Shown here: positions 1 through 8,984 of the stretch, piece after piece | Numbering within the stretch: the stretch's first letter is position 1 | Layout: each line of letters starts with the position of its first letter | Translations under genes and position numbers: made by a program | From: Thermomonas sp. HDW16 | GTDB lineage: Bacteria; Pseudomonadota; Gammaproteobacteria; Xanthomonadales; Xanthomonadaceae | NCBI RefSeq assembly: GCF_011302915.1 | Contig: NZ_CP049872.1 | Span: forward strand, 1,426,001-1,490,000 | Direction: 5' to 3' | Length of the DNA stretch: 64,000 nt | The notes under the pieces: model-generated | The model's input: only the letters and a program-made list of their open reading frames with translations | Databases searched by the model: none | Told to the model about the DNA's origin: nothing

Positions 1-43
1 CAGTGTCGTCCGCGAGTTGCGGGTGCAGGTGCCAGGCGTTCAT
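1..43 (-). CDS. HIT-family hydrolase, N-terminal fragment (partial at window edge)
   Basis: Only the first 14 codons are inside the window. Read on the minus strand from the ATG at 43 they give MNAWHLHPQLADDT. In Xanthomonadaceae HIT-domain (histidine-triad nucleotide-binding/hydrolase) proteins typically begin with a similar WxLHPQLAxDT stretch, so I infer a HIT protein; the catalytic HxHxHxx motif lies outside the window. The start overlaps the stop of the dienelactone hydrolase gene in an ATGA arrangement, which implies translational coupling in a minus-strand operon. The identification rests on a very short sequence. Confidence 0.5.
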   Translation of the reverse strand, partial: MNAWHLHPQLADDT

Positions 44-708
44 GAGGTGTGCTCGGCGAGGAAGGCGAGGGTGCGTTCGCGCGCAAGCGCGGCGCTGGCG
101 GCGTGGTAGTGGCGGGGATCGACATCGCGATTGAAGGCGTGGCCGGTATCGGCATACACGAACAGTTGCGCGTCCGGCTGCAATTCGCGGTGGAGCTGGA
201 TGTCCTCGGCGCTGATGCTGGGGTCGTGGCCGCCGAAGTGGAATTGCATGGGTGCACGCAGTTCCTCGCCCAGGACGGGCACGGTACGCGCGCCGTAGTA
301 GCTGACCGCCGGCAGGCCGAGCCGGGTATTGGCGAGGAAGGCCAGCGTGCCGCCCCAGCAATAGCCCACCACGCCGGGACGATGGCCGGCTTCGTGCAGC
401 CAGCGGGCGGTAGCCGCGATGACCTGCAGGGCGCGATCGGTGCCGAGTGCGTTGACGAACTCGCGGCCTTGGGCGAAGCCGGCTTCGTCATAGCCCAGCT
501 CGGTGTCCGGCTGCACCGGATCGAACAGCGCCGGCGCCATGGCGACGAAGCCATCAGCGGCAAACCCGTCAGCCACCGCGCGCATATGCGCGTTCACCCC
601 GAAGATTTCCTGCAGCACGATCACCGCGCCACGCGGCGGTTTGTCCGGTTGCGCCAGCCAGGCGCGGACGGGGCCGGCGGCGGTATCGAGCGGAATCCAG
701 CGACCCAT
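40..708 (-). CDS. Dienelactone hydrolase family protein
   Basis: A 222-residue cytoplasmic alpha/beta-hydrolase of the dienelactone hydrolase family, which opens lactone or ester rings such as dienelactone in chlorocatechol breakdown; many genomic members have unknown physiological substrates. The family triad is visible: nucleophile Cys in GYCWGG (about residue 118), Asp in GGHDPS (about residue 161) and His in TGHAFNR (about residue 190). The N-terminal QEIFGVN is also characteristic and contributes the Glu that activates the cysteine. Length is normal. No other catechol-degradation gene lies nearby, so a general hydrolase role is more likely than a dedicated aromatic pathway. It is first in a unit with the downstream HIT gene (4-base overlap) and diverges from rimO across 66 bases. 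Confidence 0.88.
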   Translation of the reverse strand: MGRWIPLDTAAGPVRAWLAQPDKPPRGAVIVLQEIFGVNAHMRAVADGFAADGFVAMAPALFDPVQPDTELGYDEAGFAQGREFVNALGTDRALQVIAATARWLHEAGHRPGVVGYCWGGTLAFLANTRLGLPAVSYYGARTVPVLGEELRAPMQFHFGGHDPSISAEDIQLHRELQPDAQLFVYADTGHAFNRDVDPRHYHAASAALARERTLAFLAEHTS

Positions 709-742
709 GGGCGTGCTCCAGGAGGGCGGTCAGGCCGGGGCG

Positions 743-748
743 TATAAT
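743..748 (+). promoter_or_regulatory. Putative -10 element of rimO
   Basis: A perfect TATAAT lies 26 bases before the rimO ATG in the 66-base divergent gap with the hydrolase gene. No convincing -35 (TTGACA-like) is seen 17 bases upstream, and no Shine-Dalgarno is obvious before the ATG. The placement resembles that in front of prmB, tpiA and the glutaryl-CoA dehydrogenase gene in this window. Confidence 0.45.
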
Positions 749-774
749 TTCGCACCTTTTCGCGGTGCCCGTGC

Positions 775-2106
775 ATGTCCCTGCAGCAACCCAAAGTCGG
801 ATTCGTCAGCCTTGGCTGCCCCAAAGCGCTGGTCGATTCCGAGCGCATCCTCACCCAGCTGCGGGTGGAGGGCTACGACCTGGTGCAAAGCTACGACGAT
901 GCCGACGTGGTGGTGGTCAACACCTGCGGCTTCATCGACAGCGCAGTGACCGAATCGCTGGACGCCATCGGCGAGGCGATGGCGGAGAACGGCAAGGTCA
1001 TCGTCACCGGTTGCCTGGGCAAGCGCAGCGAAGTGATCCGCGAGGCCTATCCGGACGTGCTGTCGATCAGCGGCCCGCAGGACTACGCCAGCGTGATGGA
1101 CGCGGTGCATACCGCGCTGCCGCCGAAGCACGATCCGTTCATCGACCTGGTGCCGGATTACGGCCTGAAGCTCACGCCGAAGCACTACGCGTATCTGAAG
1201 ATTTCCGAAGGCTGCAACCACCGCTGCAGCTTCTGCATCATCCCGTCGATGCGCGGCGACCTGGTCTCGCGCCCGGTCGATGAGGTGCTGCGCGAAGCCG
1301 AAAAACTGGTGCGTGGCGGGGTGAAGGAGTTGCTGGTGGTCTCGCAGGACACCAGCGCCTACGGCGTGGACCTGAAGTACGCGACGCGGTTGTGGCACAA
1401 CAACGTCTACCAGACGCGGATGAAGGCGCTGTGCGAGGGGCTGAGCGAGCTCGGTGTGTGGACGCGCCTGCACTACGTGTACCCATACCCGCACGTGGAC
1501 GAGATCATTCCGCTGATGGCGGAAGGCAAGTTGTTGCCTTACCTCGACATCCCGTTCCAGCACGCCAGCCCGCGCGTGCTGAAGCTGATGAAGCGGCCGG
1601 GTGCGGTGGACAAGACGCTGGAGCGCGTGCAGCGCTGGCGTTCGATCAGCCCCGATCTCACCATCCGCAGCACCTTCATCGTCGGCTTCCCCGGCGAGAC
1701 CGAAGCCGAGTTCGAAGAGCTGCTGGACTTCCTCGACGAAGCGCAGCTGGATCGCGTCGGCGCGTTCGCCTATTCGCCGGTGGACGGCGCCAAGGCCAAT
1801 GAACTGCCGGATCCGGTGCCGGAAGAGGTGAAGCAGGAACGCCTGGCGCGCTTCATGGAAAGGCAGGCGGCGATCAGCGAAGCGCGGCTGGCGGCCAAGG
1901 TGGGCAGCGTGCAGACCTGCATCGTCGATGCCATCGACGGCGACCTCGCCATTGCCCGTTCGATGGCCGATGCGCCGGAGATCGATGGCCTGGTGCAGAT
2001 CCAGGACGGGCGTGAAGCCGGCCTTGCGCCGGGCGAATTCGTCGGGGTGCGGATCATGGGCAGCGATGAGCACGACCTGTATGGCGAGGTCGAATACAAC
2101 GACTGA
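775..2106 (+). CDS. rimO: Ribosomal protein uS12 methylthiotransferase RimO
   Basis: Radical-SAM enzyme that adds a beta-methylthio group to the conserved aspartate of ribosomal protein S12. The 443-residue product has the three-part layout of the family: an N-terminal UPF0004 domain whose cysteines C15, C51 and C80 bind the auxiliary 4Fe-4S cluster, the radical-SAM domain with CNHRCSFC (C147, C151, C154), and a C-terminal TRAM domain (about residues 375-440). The [11 protein letters not shown] start and the [13 protein letters not shown] stretch are typical of RimO rather than MiaB. It is monocistronic by position: divergent from the hydrolase and convergent with greB, with just three bases between the two stops. 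Start chosen at the ATG preceding SLQQPKVGF, which matches family length. Confidence 0.97.
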   Translation: MSLQQPKVGFVSLGCPKALVDSERILTQLRVEGYDLVQSYDDADVVVVNTCGFIDSAVTESLDAIGEAMAENGKVIVTGCLGKRSEVIREAYPDVLSISGPQDYASVMDAVHTALPPKHDPFIDLVPDYGLKLTPKHYAYLKISEGCNHRCSFCIIPSMRGDLVSRPVDEVLREAEKLVRGGVKELLVVSQDTSAYGVDLKYATRLWHNNVYQTRMKALCEGLSELGVWTRLHYVYPYPHVDEIIPLMAEGKLLPYLDIPFQHASPRVLKLMKRPGAVDKTLERVQRWRSISPDLTIRSTFIVGFPGETEAEFEELLDFLDEAQLDRVGAFAYSPVDGAKANELPDPVPEEVKQERLARFMERQAAISEARLAAKVGSVQTCIVDAIDGDLAIARSMADAPEIDGLVQIQDGREAGLAPGEFVGVRIMGSDEHDLYGEVEYND

Positions 2107-2118
2107 GCCTCAGTCGTT
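2098..2118. repeat. Perfect palindrome spanning the rimO and greB stop codons
   Basis: Nine-base arms AACGACTGA and TCAGTCGTT flank the 3-base spacer GCC. The left arm is the end of rimO (Asn-Asp-stop) and the right arm is the end of greB read on the other strand, so both proteins end in Tyr-Asn-Asp. The hairpin could slow or stop transcription from both sides, but it has no T tract. Confidence 0.7.
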
Positions 2119-2613
2119 ATAGCGAATCTCGAGAATGGCGAAGCGCACCACGCCACCCGGCAGTTGCGCTTCGAATTCGTCGTCTACCCGCTTCTTCAGC
2201 ATCGCCCGCGCCAGCGGTGCGTCGATGCTGATCCAGCCGCGTTGCGCATCGGTCTCGTCCGGGCCGACGATGCGGTAACGCAGCAGTTCGCCACTTGCGG
2301 TGTTTTCAAGTTCGACTTCGGCGCCGAAGAACACCGCGTCACGGTCGGACGGCGCGGCATCGACCACTTTCAGCGCTTCCAGCCGCTTGCTGAGGTAGCG
2401 CACGCGGCGGTCGATCCCGCCCAGCTGTTTCTTGCGGTAGGTGTATTCGGCGTTCTCCGAGCGGTCGCCCTCGGCGGCGGCGGCGGCCAGCGCACGCACC
2501 ACCTCCGGCCGCTGCACGCGCCACAGATCGTCCAGTTCCGCTTTCAGGCGGTCGTGGCCCTCGCGGGTGATCAGTGCGGTGCTGCCCGCGGCGGGCGGGC
2601 GCCAGCGCCCCAT
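2110..2613 (-). CDS. greB: Transcription elongation factor GreB
   Basis: Factor that enters the RNA polymerase secondary channel and stimulates cleavage of backtracked RNA. The 167-residue protein has the N-terminal coiled-coil hairpin (residues about 15-85) with the [11 protein letters not shown] tip bearing the acidic residues that act at the polymerase active site, and the C-terminal FKBP-like domain. [13 protein letters not shown] followed by VVD and the longer arginine-rich N terminus point to GreB rather than GreA. It follows the NlpE-like lipoprotein gene by three bases on the same strand and converges on rimO. Confidence 0.93.
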   Translation of the reverse strand: MGRWRPPAAGSTALITREGHDRLKAELDDLWRVQRPEVVRALAAAAAEGDRSENAEYTYRKKQLGGIDRRVRYLSKRLEALKVVDAAPSDRDAVFFGAEVELENTASGELLRYRIVGPDETDAQRGWISIDAPLARAMLKKRVDDEFEAQLPGGVVRFAILEIRYND

Positions 2614-2616
2614 CGC

Positions 2617-3111
2617 TCAGCTGCGCTTGAGGCTGTAGTTCAGGCCGCTGTCGATCGGCTTGCCTTCGCCGTCCAGCATGCGCACTTCGGTGGGCGAGAC
2701 CACTTCCACCCAGCTGTCGCTTTCTTCCTTGCTGGTCGGATCCAGCAGGATGCGCTTGCCATCGGCATCCAGCGTCCAGTTGCCTTCGCTGACGCTGCTG
2801 TTCTCGCGTTCCTGGTAGCGCAGGGTTTGCGTGTACTTGCCTTCGGGTGAGAAGGCGATGCTGGCATCGATGCCGGGGCAGTCGGCGCACGGGATGGTGC
2901 CGTTGTAGGTGCCGGCGAAGGCCTTGACGTCGAACGTGGGCGAGGCGCTGGCCGGCGAGTTGTGGTCGACTTCGGAAATCACCGCGCTCTTGATCTCTTC
3001 GGTAGGCGCGGTGGCGGTCTCAACCGGTGGCGGCGCTTCGGCTTCGCGCTTGCACGCGCTGAGGGCGAATACGGCAAGGCCCGCAAGGGCAATGGTGCGA
3101 TATCGATTCAT
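2617..3111 (-). CDS. NlpE-like copper-resistance lipoprotein
   Basis: A 164-residue outer-membrane lipoprotein candidate: signal peptide with lipobox LSAC (acylated Cys at residue 20), a low-complexity acidic/Pro linker, then a small beta-barrel-like domain beginning FAGTYNGTIPCADCPGI. The CxxC in GTIPCADCPGI is the hallmark of the NlpE N-terminal domain (E. coli NlpE senses envelope stress and copper, signalling to Cpx). Here only the N-terminal domain is present; the C-terminal OB domain of E. coli NlpE is missing, as in many NlpE-N proteins. It sits directly upstream of greB with a 3-base gap, probably co-transcribed. The exact ligand cannot be inferred. Confidence 0.78.
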   Translation of the reverse strand: MNRYRTIALAGLAVFALSACKREAEAPPPVETATAPTEEIKSAVISEVDHNSPASASPTFDVKAFAGTYNGTIPCADCPGIDASIAFSPEGKYTQTLRYQERENSSVSEGNWTLDADGKRILLDPTSKEESDSWVEVVSPTEVRMLDGEGKPIDSGLNYSLKRS

Positions 3112-3158
3112 CGGAATGGCTCGTCTCTGGAAGTGGATGTATTCGAGAAAGGGCGCGC

Positions 3159-4685
3159 TCAGCGTTTGCCGCCGAGGATGCTGCCCAGCACGCCGCGCAG
3201 CACCTGGGTGCTCAGGCGCCGCGCTTCGTTGCGCGCGACTTGTTGCACGATGCCGTCTCGCTTGCCGCCGCGCGGGCCGGTGGAGCCGAACAGGAAATCA
3301 TGGAAAAAGCCGCCGACGCTGCCTTCTTGCTGCGGCTGCGGTGCCTGCCCGGCGCCACTGCCGGCGTTGCCAGCGCCGGGATCCGGTGCGTCCGCTTGCG
3401 CGTGGCGCTGGGCCAGTTTCTCGGCAGCGGATTCGCGGTCGATGGGCTTGTCGTATTTCCCGCCGACCGGGCTACCGGCGCGCACCTGCGCGCGTTCGGC
3501 ATCGGTGATTGCGCCCATGCGGCAACGCGGCGGCGCGATCAGGGTCTTTTCCACCGGCATCGGCACGCCTTTTTCCAGCAACATCGACACCAGCGCTTCG
3601 CCAACACCGAGCTGGCCGATGGTTTTCGCCACGTCGAGGTCAGGGTTGGTAACGAAGGTCTCGGCGGCGGTCTTCACCGCTTTCTGGTCGCGCGGGGTGA
3701 ACGCACGCAGCGCGTGCTGCACGCGGTTGCCGAGCTGACCGAGCACGTTGTCGGGCACGTCGTCGGGGAACTGCGAGCAGAAATACACGCCCACGCCCTT
3801 GGAGCGGATCAGGCGCACGACCTGTTCGATGCGTTGCTGCAGCGCCGGCGGCGCATCGTCGAACAGCAGGTGCGCCTCGTCGAACACGAACACCAGTTTC
3901 GGTTTGTCGAGGTCGCCGACCTCGGGCAGGGTTTCGAACAGTTCAGACAGCAACCACAGCAGGAAGCTGGAATACAGACGCGGCTTCAGGATCAGCTGGT
4001 CGGCGGCGAGGATGGAGATCATGCCGCGCCCGTCCTGGGTGGTGCGCATGATGTCGGACAGTTCCAGCGCCGGTTCGGCGAAGAACGCGTTGCCGCCCTG
4101 TTGTTCGACCTGCAGCAAGGCGCGCTGGATGGCGCCGATCGACTGAGTGCTGACCAGGCCGTATTGCGTCGAGATGTCCTTGCGGTTCTCGCCGACGTGG
4201 CTGAGCAGCGCGCGCAGATCGTCGAGGTCGAGTAGCAGCCAGCCGTTGTCGTCGGCCAACTTGAACACGATTTCGAGCACGCCTTCCTGGGTGTCGTTGA
4301 GTTCCAGCATGCGGCCGAGCAGAGTAGGGCCGATCTCGCTCACCGTGCCGCGCACCGGGTGGCCGAGCTTGCCGTACAGATCCCAGAAGATGACCGGGTT
4401 CGCTTCGTTGCGGTAATCCTGCACGCCGATCTCGGCGACGCGCTGCAGCAACTTGTCGCTTGGCGTGCCCGCCACCGCCAGTCCGGCCACGTCGCCCTTC
4501 ACGTCCGCCATGAACACAGGAACGCCCAAGCGCGAGAACCCCTCGGCCAGCGTCATCAGCGTGACCGTCTTGCCGGTGCCGGTGGCGCCCGCGACCAGAC
4601 CGTGGCGATTGCCGTATTTCGGCAACAGGAACACGTTACCGCTGGTGTCGGTGGTGACGGCTTTGCCTACGAGGATCGGATCCAT
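3159..4685 (-). CDS. HerA-like ATPase, DUF853 family
   Basis: A 508-residue P-loop NTPase of the HerA/FtsK superfamily (helicase HerA-like C-terminal, DUF853; E. coli YjgR type). Walker A is GATGTGKT (Lys39), and Walker B is VFVFDEAHLLFDD around residues 235-250; the C-terminal part carries an RLIRSKGVGVYFC sensor stretch and a family-typical region near PVEKTLIAPP. The far C terminus is Gly/Pro-rich then basic. The function is not established; a DNA-linked motor role is inferred from the fold. The reading frame extends 93 codons upstream, but that part is compositionally atypical; the ATG at 4685 is preceded by AGGAAGACG, a good ribosome-binding site, and gives the family start MDPILVGKA. 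Confidence 0.88.
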   Translation of the reverse strand: MDPILVGKAVTTDTSGNVFLLPKYGNRHGLVAGATGTGKTVTLMTLAEGFSRLGVPVFMADVKGDVAGLAVAGTPSDKLLQRVAEIGVQDYRNEANPVIFWDLYGKLGHPVRGTVSEIGPTLLGRMLELNDTQEGVLEIVFKLADDNGWLLLDLDDLRALLSHVGENRKDISTQYGLVSTQSIGAIQRALLQVEQQGGNAFFAEPALELSDIMRTTQDGRGMISILAADQLILKPRLYSSFLLWLLSELFETLPEVGDLDKPKLVFVFDEAHLLFDDAPPALQQRIEQVVRLIRSKGVGVYFCSQFPDDVPDNVLGQLGNRVQHALRAFTPRDQKAVKTAAETFVTNPDLDVAKTIGQLGVGEALVSMLLEKGVPMPVEKTLIAPPRCRMGAITDAERAQVRAGSPVGGKYDKPIDRESAAEKLAQRHAQADAPDPGAGNAGSGAGQAPQPQQEGSVGGFFHDFLFGSTGPRGGKRDGIVQQVARNEARRLSTQVLRGVLGSILGGKR

Positions 4686-4839
4686 GCGTCTTCCTGTGTG
4701 TAATCGTCCGCGGTTCAAAGTGAATGCGGGATGCGTCGATTCTATGCGATGGCGGCCGCGCTTCCATGACTGGCGGCAGGTTGCCCCGGCACGCGCGCGA
4801 CGGCTACCCTGCCAGCCCCACGCCGTCACCGAAGTTTCC

Positions 4840-6369
4840 ATGTCCTCTCGCGTTTCCCTGTTCGCCGCACTTGCGGTTGCCTGCATCGCCGCCGTTCCTG
4901 CCCCCATTGTCCATGCGCAGTCCAAGCGCGACCTGGCCGCCACGGCGGTCTTGCAGCAGCGCATGGAGGCCGCCGAAAAACACTACCGCGACGCGATGCT
5001 GGCGGAGGACGAGGAAGCCGCCGCTACCGCAAGTAATGCGGCTTTGGCCGAAATCAGGGCGGTGGTCGAAGCCTGCGGCAAGCAGCGCGGATGCGCGGTA
5101 CCGCCCATGCTGGAGACCTACGAGCGTCTGTTGAAGGCCACGCCGCAGCTGGGCGAGGAGGTGTTCGACGAGGACCAGGACCCGATCGACGAAGGCGATT
5201 TCACATCCACGAATGTGCCGGATTCGGCCAACGCGTCCTCACTGCTGAGCGATGACGGCCAGCGTTTCGTGCGCATGGTGCAGTTCAACCCGGCGGTGCA
5301 GGCCGGCATCCGCCGCTGGCTGACCGACATGCGGCCGTCGCTGATGGACAGCTACGAGAACTACCGCTACATGCAGCACTTGATGTCGCCGGCGTTCAAG
5401 CGCCACGGCCTGCCGGAAGCGCTACTGTTCGGGATCATGGCCAAGGAATCCAACGGCAAGGTGCATGCGGGTTCGCGCGCGGGCGCGGTGGGGCCGCTGC
5501 AATTCATGCCGGCCACCGGTCGCCGCTTCGGCTTGGGCAATGACGGTACGGGTTTCGATACCCGCTACGACCCGGCCGCCTCGGCCGACGCCGCGGCGCA
5601 GTACCTGAGCGAGCGCATGGCTCAGCTGGGCAACAGCATCGAACTGTCGCTGGCCGGCTACAACGGTGGCGAGGGCCGCGCACTGCGCGTGTACCAGGGC
5701 AGCGGCGGGCGCAGCTTCTGGAATTACGACGTGTACAACCAGTTCCCGGCGGAGACCAAGGACTACGTGCCGATGGTGATCGCCGCCGCCTGGTTGTTCC
5801 TGCACCCGAAGGAATACGGCATCCGCTGGCCGCGGGTCAGCGCCCGCCCGGCGACGATCACGCTGTCGCAACCTGCCTCGATCTACGAACTCACCATCTG
5901 CCTGGGCAACTACGGCTCGCGCGACGGCTACATGCGCGCGCTGCGCAATCTCAACCCGCGTTGGGATGCGGACAGCACCATTCCGGCCGGTTCGGCGATC
6001 AACGCCACCACCCGCATCGCCTGGCTGTACCGCTTCAACTGCGGCGCCAACAGCAAGCGCGCGCAACTGGCCGAACAGCTGGTGGCCAGCAATGTGCAGT
6101 CCGCGCTGGTGCGGATCGGGCCGATGACCACCGCACCCGACGCGGCCGCGGATACCAGCCTCCCCGCGCAGGACGCGCCGCCACCGCCCAAGCCCGCAAC
6201 GCCGGCAAAGCCGAAAACCTACAAGGTGCAGCGTGGCGAGAACCTGACCGGCATCGCCCGCAAGTTCGATTGCGACCTGGGTGATTTCGCCAAGGCCAAC
6301 AAGCTGAAGGCACCGAAGTACGCGATCCGCCCGGGGCAGGCGTTGAAGCTGGAAGGCTGCAAGAACTGA
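4840..6369 (+). CDS. Lytic murein transglycosylase with SLT and LysM domains (MltD-like)
   Basis: A 509-residue exported enzyme that cleaves the MurNAc-GlcNAc bond of peptidoglycan with formation of 1,6-anhydroMurNAc. It has a signal peptide (residues 1-27, ending VHAQ), an N-terminal helical region, the SLT domain with catalytic Glu203 in IMAKESNGK and the GAVGPLQFMPATGRRFG and AGYNGGEGR motifs, and a single C-terminal LysM domain (about residues 460-505, YKVQRGENLTGIARKFDC). This is the MltD arrangement, though E. coli MltD has more LysM copies. The frame is open upstream to 4453, but the signal peptide fixes the start at 4840. It diverges from the HerA-like gene over 154 bases, in which I see no other gene. 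Confidence 0.92.
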   Translation: MSSRVSLFAALAVACIAAVPAPIVHAQSKRDLAATAVLQQRMEAAEKHYRDAMLAEDEEAAATASNAALAEIRAVVEACGKQRGCAVPPMLETYERLLKATPQLGEEVFDEDQDPIDEGDFTSTNVPDSANASSLLSDDGQRFVRMVQFNPAVQAGIRRWLTDMRPSLMDSYENYRYMQHLMSPAFKRHGLPEALLFGIMAKESNGKVHAGSRAGAVGPLQFMPATGRRFGLGNDGTGFDTRYDPAASADAAAQYLSERMAQLGNSIELSLAGYNGGEGRALRVYQGSGGRSFWNYDVYNQFPAETKDYVPMVIAAAWLFLHPKEYGIRWPRVSARPATITLSQPASIYELTICLGNYGSRDGYMRALRNLNPRWDADSTIPAGSAINATTRIAWLYRFNCGANSKRAQLAEQLVASNVQSALVRIGPMTTAPDAAADTSLPAQDAPPPPKPATPAKPKTYKVQRGENLTGIARKFDCDLGDFAKANKLKAPKYAIRPGQALKLEGCKN

Positions 6370-6382
6370 CGCCTGCCGCCTG

Positions 6383-6463
6383 CATCGGCGGTGAGCGCCG
6401 CGGGCATTCGCTTCGCGCCTCGAAATGGCGCTGCGCTAACGCCCGCGGCACTCACCGCCGATG
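6383..6463. repeat. Long intergenic inverted repeat (81 bp)
   Basis: Two 23-base arms (6383-6405 and 6441-6463) are reverse complements except for one position, which in RNA would be a G-U pair. The 35-base centre also contains partly complementary GC-rich segments (TTCGCGCC and GGCGCTGCG). It fills the 102-base space between the convergent transglycosylase and psd genes. It may be a REP-like dispersed element or a bidirectional terminator; no long T tract follows. Confidence 0.75.
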
Positions 6464-6471
6464 CGTGATGG

Positions 6472-7314
6472 TTACAGGCGCATCGCCAGCCGCTGCCCCA
6501 ACTTCACTGGCGTTTCCGCCCCCAGCTGCGGTGCCAGCTGCGCCGCGCCCTTTGGCAGCAGCACGATCACCGTGCTGCCGTAATTGAAACGGGCCATTTC
6601 GGCGAAACGTTCCAGGGTGATGCCCTTGCCGCGATAGTCCTTGCGGGTGATGCGGTCGGCGTAGGCGGGGATTTCGACGCCGCTCCACACGGTTTCCACG
6701 CCCGAGACCAGCAGCGCACCGACCATCACCGAGGCCATCGGCCCGAAATCGGTATCGAACAGGCAGACCAGGCGTTCGTTGCGGGCGAACAGGCGCGGCA
6801 CGGACGCCACCGCATCGGTGCCCACCGAGAACAGCCGGCCGGGGACATGCACGGTTTCGCGCAGGGTGCCGATCCACGGCATGTGCACGCGGTGGTAGTC
6901 GCGTGGCGACAGGTACACCGTTGCGAACAGGCCGTCGGCAAAGGGTGCGGCGTCGGCTTCGCTGCCCAGCAGTTCGGTGGCGGTATAGCTCTGGCCCTTG
7001 GCCTGGAAGATGCGCCCATCGACGATGCTGCCGCATTGGCTGATATGGCCATCGGCCGGCATCAGCAGTGCATTCGGATCGGGATCGGGCACGCGCGCGC
7101 CGGGCTTCAGGGCGCGGGTGAAGAAGGCGTTGAAGCTGGGGTAGGCGCGCGGATCGGGTTCGGCGGCTTCCGACAGGTCCACGCCGAATTTGCGGGTGAC
7201 GGTATCGATCAGCCATTGCTTGACCGACGGGTTAGTCGAATACGCCAGCGAGCGCGCCAGCGAGGACAGCGCGCGATGCGGCAACACATAGGTGAGGGCG
7301 GTCAGCGGGCTCAT
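6472..7314 (-). CDS. psd: Phosphatidylserine decarboxylase proenzyme
   Basis: Inner-membrane enzyme converting phosphatidylserine to phosphatidylethanolamine, the last step of the main zwitterionic lipid. The 280-residue proenzyme has the LxPADG motif (Asp88), the YHRVHMP stretch with His144, and the self-cleavage site Gly246-Ser247-Thr248 in FNYGSTVIV, where Ser247 becomes the pyruvoyl group; these Asp, His and Ser residues form the charge relay for autocleavage. This is the bacterial group I type. The start at 7314 overlaps the stop of the sco1 gene (ATGA), so translation is probably coupled to it. The frame stays open far upstream, but that region is the sco1 gene in another frame. Confidence 0.96.
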   Translation of the reverse strand: MSPLTALTYVLPHRALSSLARSLAYSTNPSVKQWLIDTVTRKFGVDLSEAAEPDPRAYPSFNAFFTRALKPGARVPDPDPNALLMPADGHISQCGSIVDGRIFQAKGQSYTATELLGSEADAAPFADGLFATVYLSPRDYHRVHMPWIGTLRETVHVPGRLFSVGTDAVASVPRLFARNERLVCLFDTDFGPMASVMVGALLVSGVETVWSGVEIPAYADRITRKDYRGKGITLERFAEMARFNYGSTVIVLLPKGAAQLAPQLGAETPVKLGQRLAMRL

Positions 7315-7949
7315 GGCGTGGCCTTGCTCAGGACGGTCATGTCGGCGGCGATGGCCTTTACGTCGAATGGCGGCTGGATCACCCCGGCCATACGCGCCTG
7401 CGGATCGAGCACGACGAAACCAGCGGAGTGGTCGATGCTGTAGTCGTCCGGCTTGCCGCTGGTGCCCGGTACCTTCATGAAGACCAGCGACAGGCCGCGG
7501 GCGAATTCCTCCAGCGCCGGCAGTGGAGCGGTGGCGGCAAGCGAATCGGCATGGAACGCGTGCGCGTACTTGCCGGTGAGTGCGGGGCTGTCGCGTTCCG
7601 GGTCGGCGGAGATGAACAGCACGCGCGGGCGTGAAGCCTCCGGCATCGCCGCCCATTGCTTCTGTGCGCCGGCCAGCTGCGCCAGCGTGGTCGGGCACAC
7701 GTCCGGGCAATGGGTGAAGCCCAGGAACACCAGTGTCCAGTGGCCCTTGAGCTCATCCGCGGTCAGCGGCGTGCCGTCCGATTGCTGCAGGGAAAAGGCG
7801 GGCAAGGTGCGCGGATTCGGCAGCAGGGTGATGCTGGTCACCTTGGGCTGCGCGCTGGTCACCGGCCCGAAATGACGTTGCGAGGCCCACAGGCCCAGTC
7901 CGGCGGCGAGGGCGACGATGACCAGCAGGAGGATGGCGCGTTTCGACAT
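7311..7949 (-). CDS. SCO1/SenC family copper chaperone or thiol-disulfide protein
   Basis: A membrane-anchored thioredoxin-fold protein of the SCO1/SenC family, which delivers copper to, or reduces, the CuA site of cytochrome c oxidase. From the ATG at 7949 it is 212 residues: an N-terminal transmembrane anchor (residues 4-21), then the periplasmic domain with CPDVC (Cys81, Cys85) and the distal His176 in [10 protein letters not shown], the three known copper ligands. A start ten codons earlier at 7979 is also possible; it would lie about a dozen bases after a -10-like TATAGC. The downstream partner is psd (4-base overlap). No cytochrome oxidase subunit gene is in the window. Confidence 0.9.
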   Translation of the reverse strand: MSKRAILLLVIVALAAGLGLWASQRHFGPVTSAQPKVTSITLLPNPRTLPAFSLQQSDGTPLTADELKGHWTLVFLGFTHCPDVCPTTLAQLAGAQKQWAAMPEASRPRVLFISADPERDSPALTGKYAHAFHADSLAATAPLPALEEFARGLSLVFMKVPGTSGKPDDYSIDHSAGFVVLDPQARMAGVIQPPFDVKAIAADMTVLSKATP

Positions 7950-7998
7950 GAGCGATGGCAATGACGGCAGGGCGGCCATGATAACGGCCGGCCACCGC

Positions 7999-8004
7999 TA
8001 TACT
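7999..8004 (+). promoter_or_regulatory. Putative -10 element of prmB
   Basis: TATACT lies 28 bases before the prmB ATG, in the short divergent gap with sco1. Its reverse complement also offers TATAGC for the opposite strand, so the two divergent promoters may overlap. No clear -35 or Shine-Dalgarno is seen. Confidence 0.35.
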
Positions 8005-8032
8005 TCACGGCCTTGCAACGCCCGCGCCCGCC

Positions 8033-8980
8033 ATGTCCGAAGAATTGCAGACGATCATCGACCTGATCCGCTACGGCGCCAGCCGTTTCAACGCGGCGGG
8101 CCTGACCTTCGGCCACAGCTACGACAACGCGCTGGACGAGGCCACCCAACTCACCCTGCATGCGCTGCACCTGCCGCACGACCTGTCGCCGGTCTACGGC
8201 AACGCGCGTGTCACCGAGGCCGAAAAAGAAGACGTGCTGGGCCTGTTCCTGCGCCGCATCGAGGAACGCATCCCGGCCGCCTACCTGACCGGCGAGGCCT
8301 GGTTCGCCGGGCTGAGCTTCAAGTCCGATTCGCGTGCACTGGTGCCGCGTTCGCCGATTGCGGAAATGATCGAGGCCGGTTTCCAGCCCTGGCTGGGCGA
8401 TCGCGAAGTGCGTCGCGCTCTGGACTTGTGTACCGGCTCGGGCTGCATCGCCATCGCCATGGCGCATTACAACCCGGATTGGCATGTCGATGGCGTGGAC
8501 ATCAGCGACGATGCGCTGGCGCTGTCGCGCGAGAACGAAAAGCGCCTGCATGTCGAGAACGTGCGCTTCGTGAAGTCCGACCTGTTCGCCGGCCTGTCCG
8601 GCGAGCACTACGACCTGATCGTCACCAATCCGCCCTATGTCACCAATGACGAGACTGATGCCCTGCCGCGCGAGTATTCGCACGAGCCGGAGCTCGGCTT
8701 GCGTGCGGGCGATGATGGCCTGGACCTGGTGCTGAAGATCCTGCGCGATGCGCCGCTGCACCTGGATCGCGATGGCCTGCTGGTTTGCGAAGTCGGCGAG
8801 GCCGAACGCGCGCTGGTCAAGCTGCTGCCGGAGCTGCCGCTGGCCTGGGTGGAATTCAAGGTCGGGCAGATGGGGATCTTCGTGGCTGAATGTGTGGATC
8901 TCATCGCCCATCACGACCAGATCGCGAAGCTGGCCAGTGCGCGCGAAGCGCCGCGTACGCCACCTGGCGATTTGTTCTGA
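8033..8980 (+). CDS. prmB: 50S ribosomal protein L3 N5-glutamine methyltransferase PrmB
   Basis: SAM-dependent methyltransferase that modifies a glutamine of ribosomal protein L3. The 315-residue protein carries the SAM-binding [13 protein letters not shown] motif and the amide-methyltransferase signature [10 protein letters not shown], in which NPPY binds the target glutamine. PrmB and PrmC share this signature; the N-terminal [19 protein letters not shown], the [20 protein letters not shown] stretch and position immediately before aroC (the common gammaproteobacterial prmB-aroC pair) favour PrmB. The 5' gap with sco1 is short and the next gene begins four bases after its stop. Confidence 0.94.
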   Translation: MSEELQTIIDLIRYGASRFNAAGLTFGHSYDNALDEATQLTLHALHLPHDLSPVYGNARVTEAEKEDVLGLFLRRIEERIPAAYLTGEAWFAGLSFKSDSRALVPRSPIAEMIEAGFQPWLGDREVRRALDLCTGSGCIAIAMAHYNPDWHVDGVDISDDALALSRENEKRLHVENVRFVKSDLFAGLSGEHYDLIVTNPPYVTNDETDALPREYSHEPELGLRAGDDGLDLVLKILRDAPLHLDRDGLLVCEVGEAERALVKLLPELPLAWVEFKVGQMGIFVAECVDLIAHHDQIAKLASAREAPRTPPGDLF

Positions 8981-8984
8981 CCCT

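Noticed and set aside
4453..4839. Upstream extension of the transglycosylase frame by 129 codons
   Set aside because: It overlaps the HerA-like gene on the other strand and the signal peptide fixes the start at 4840.
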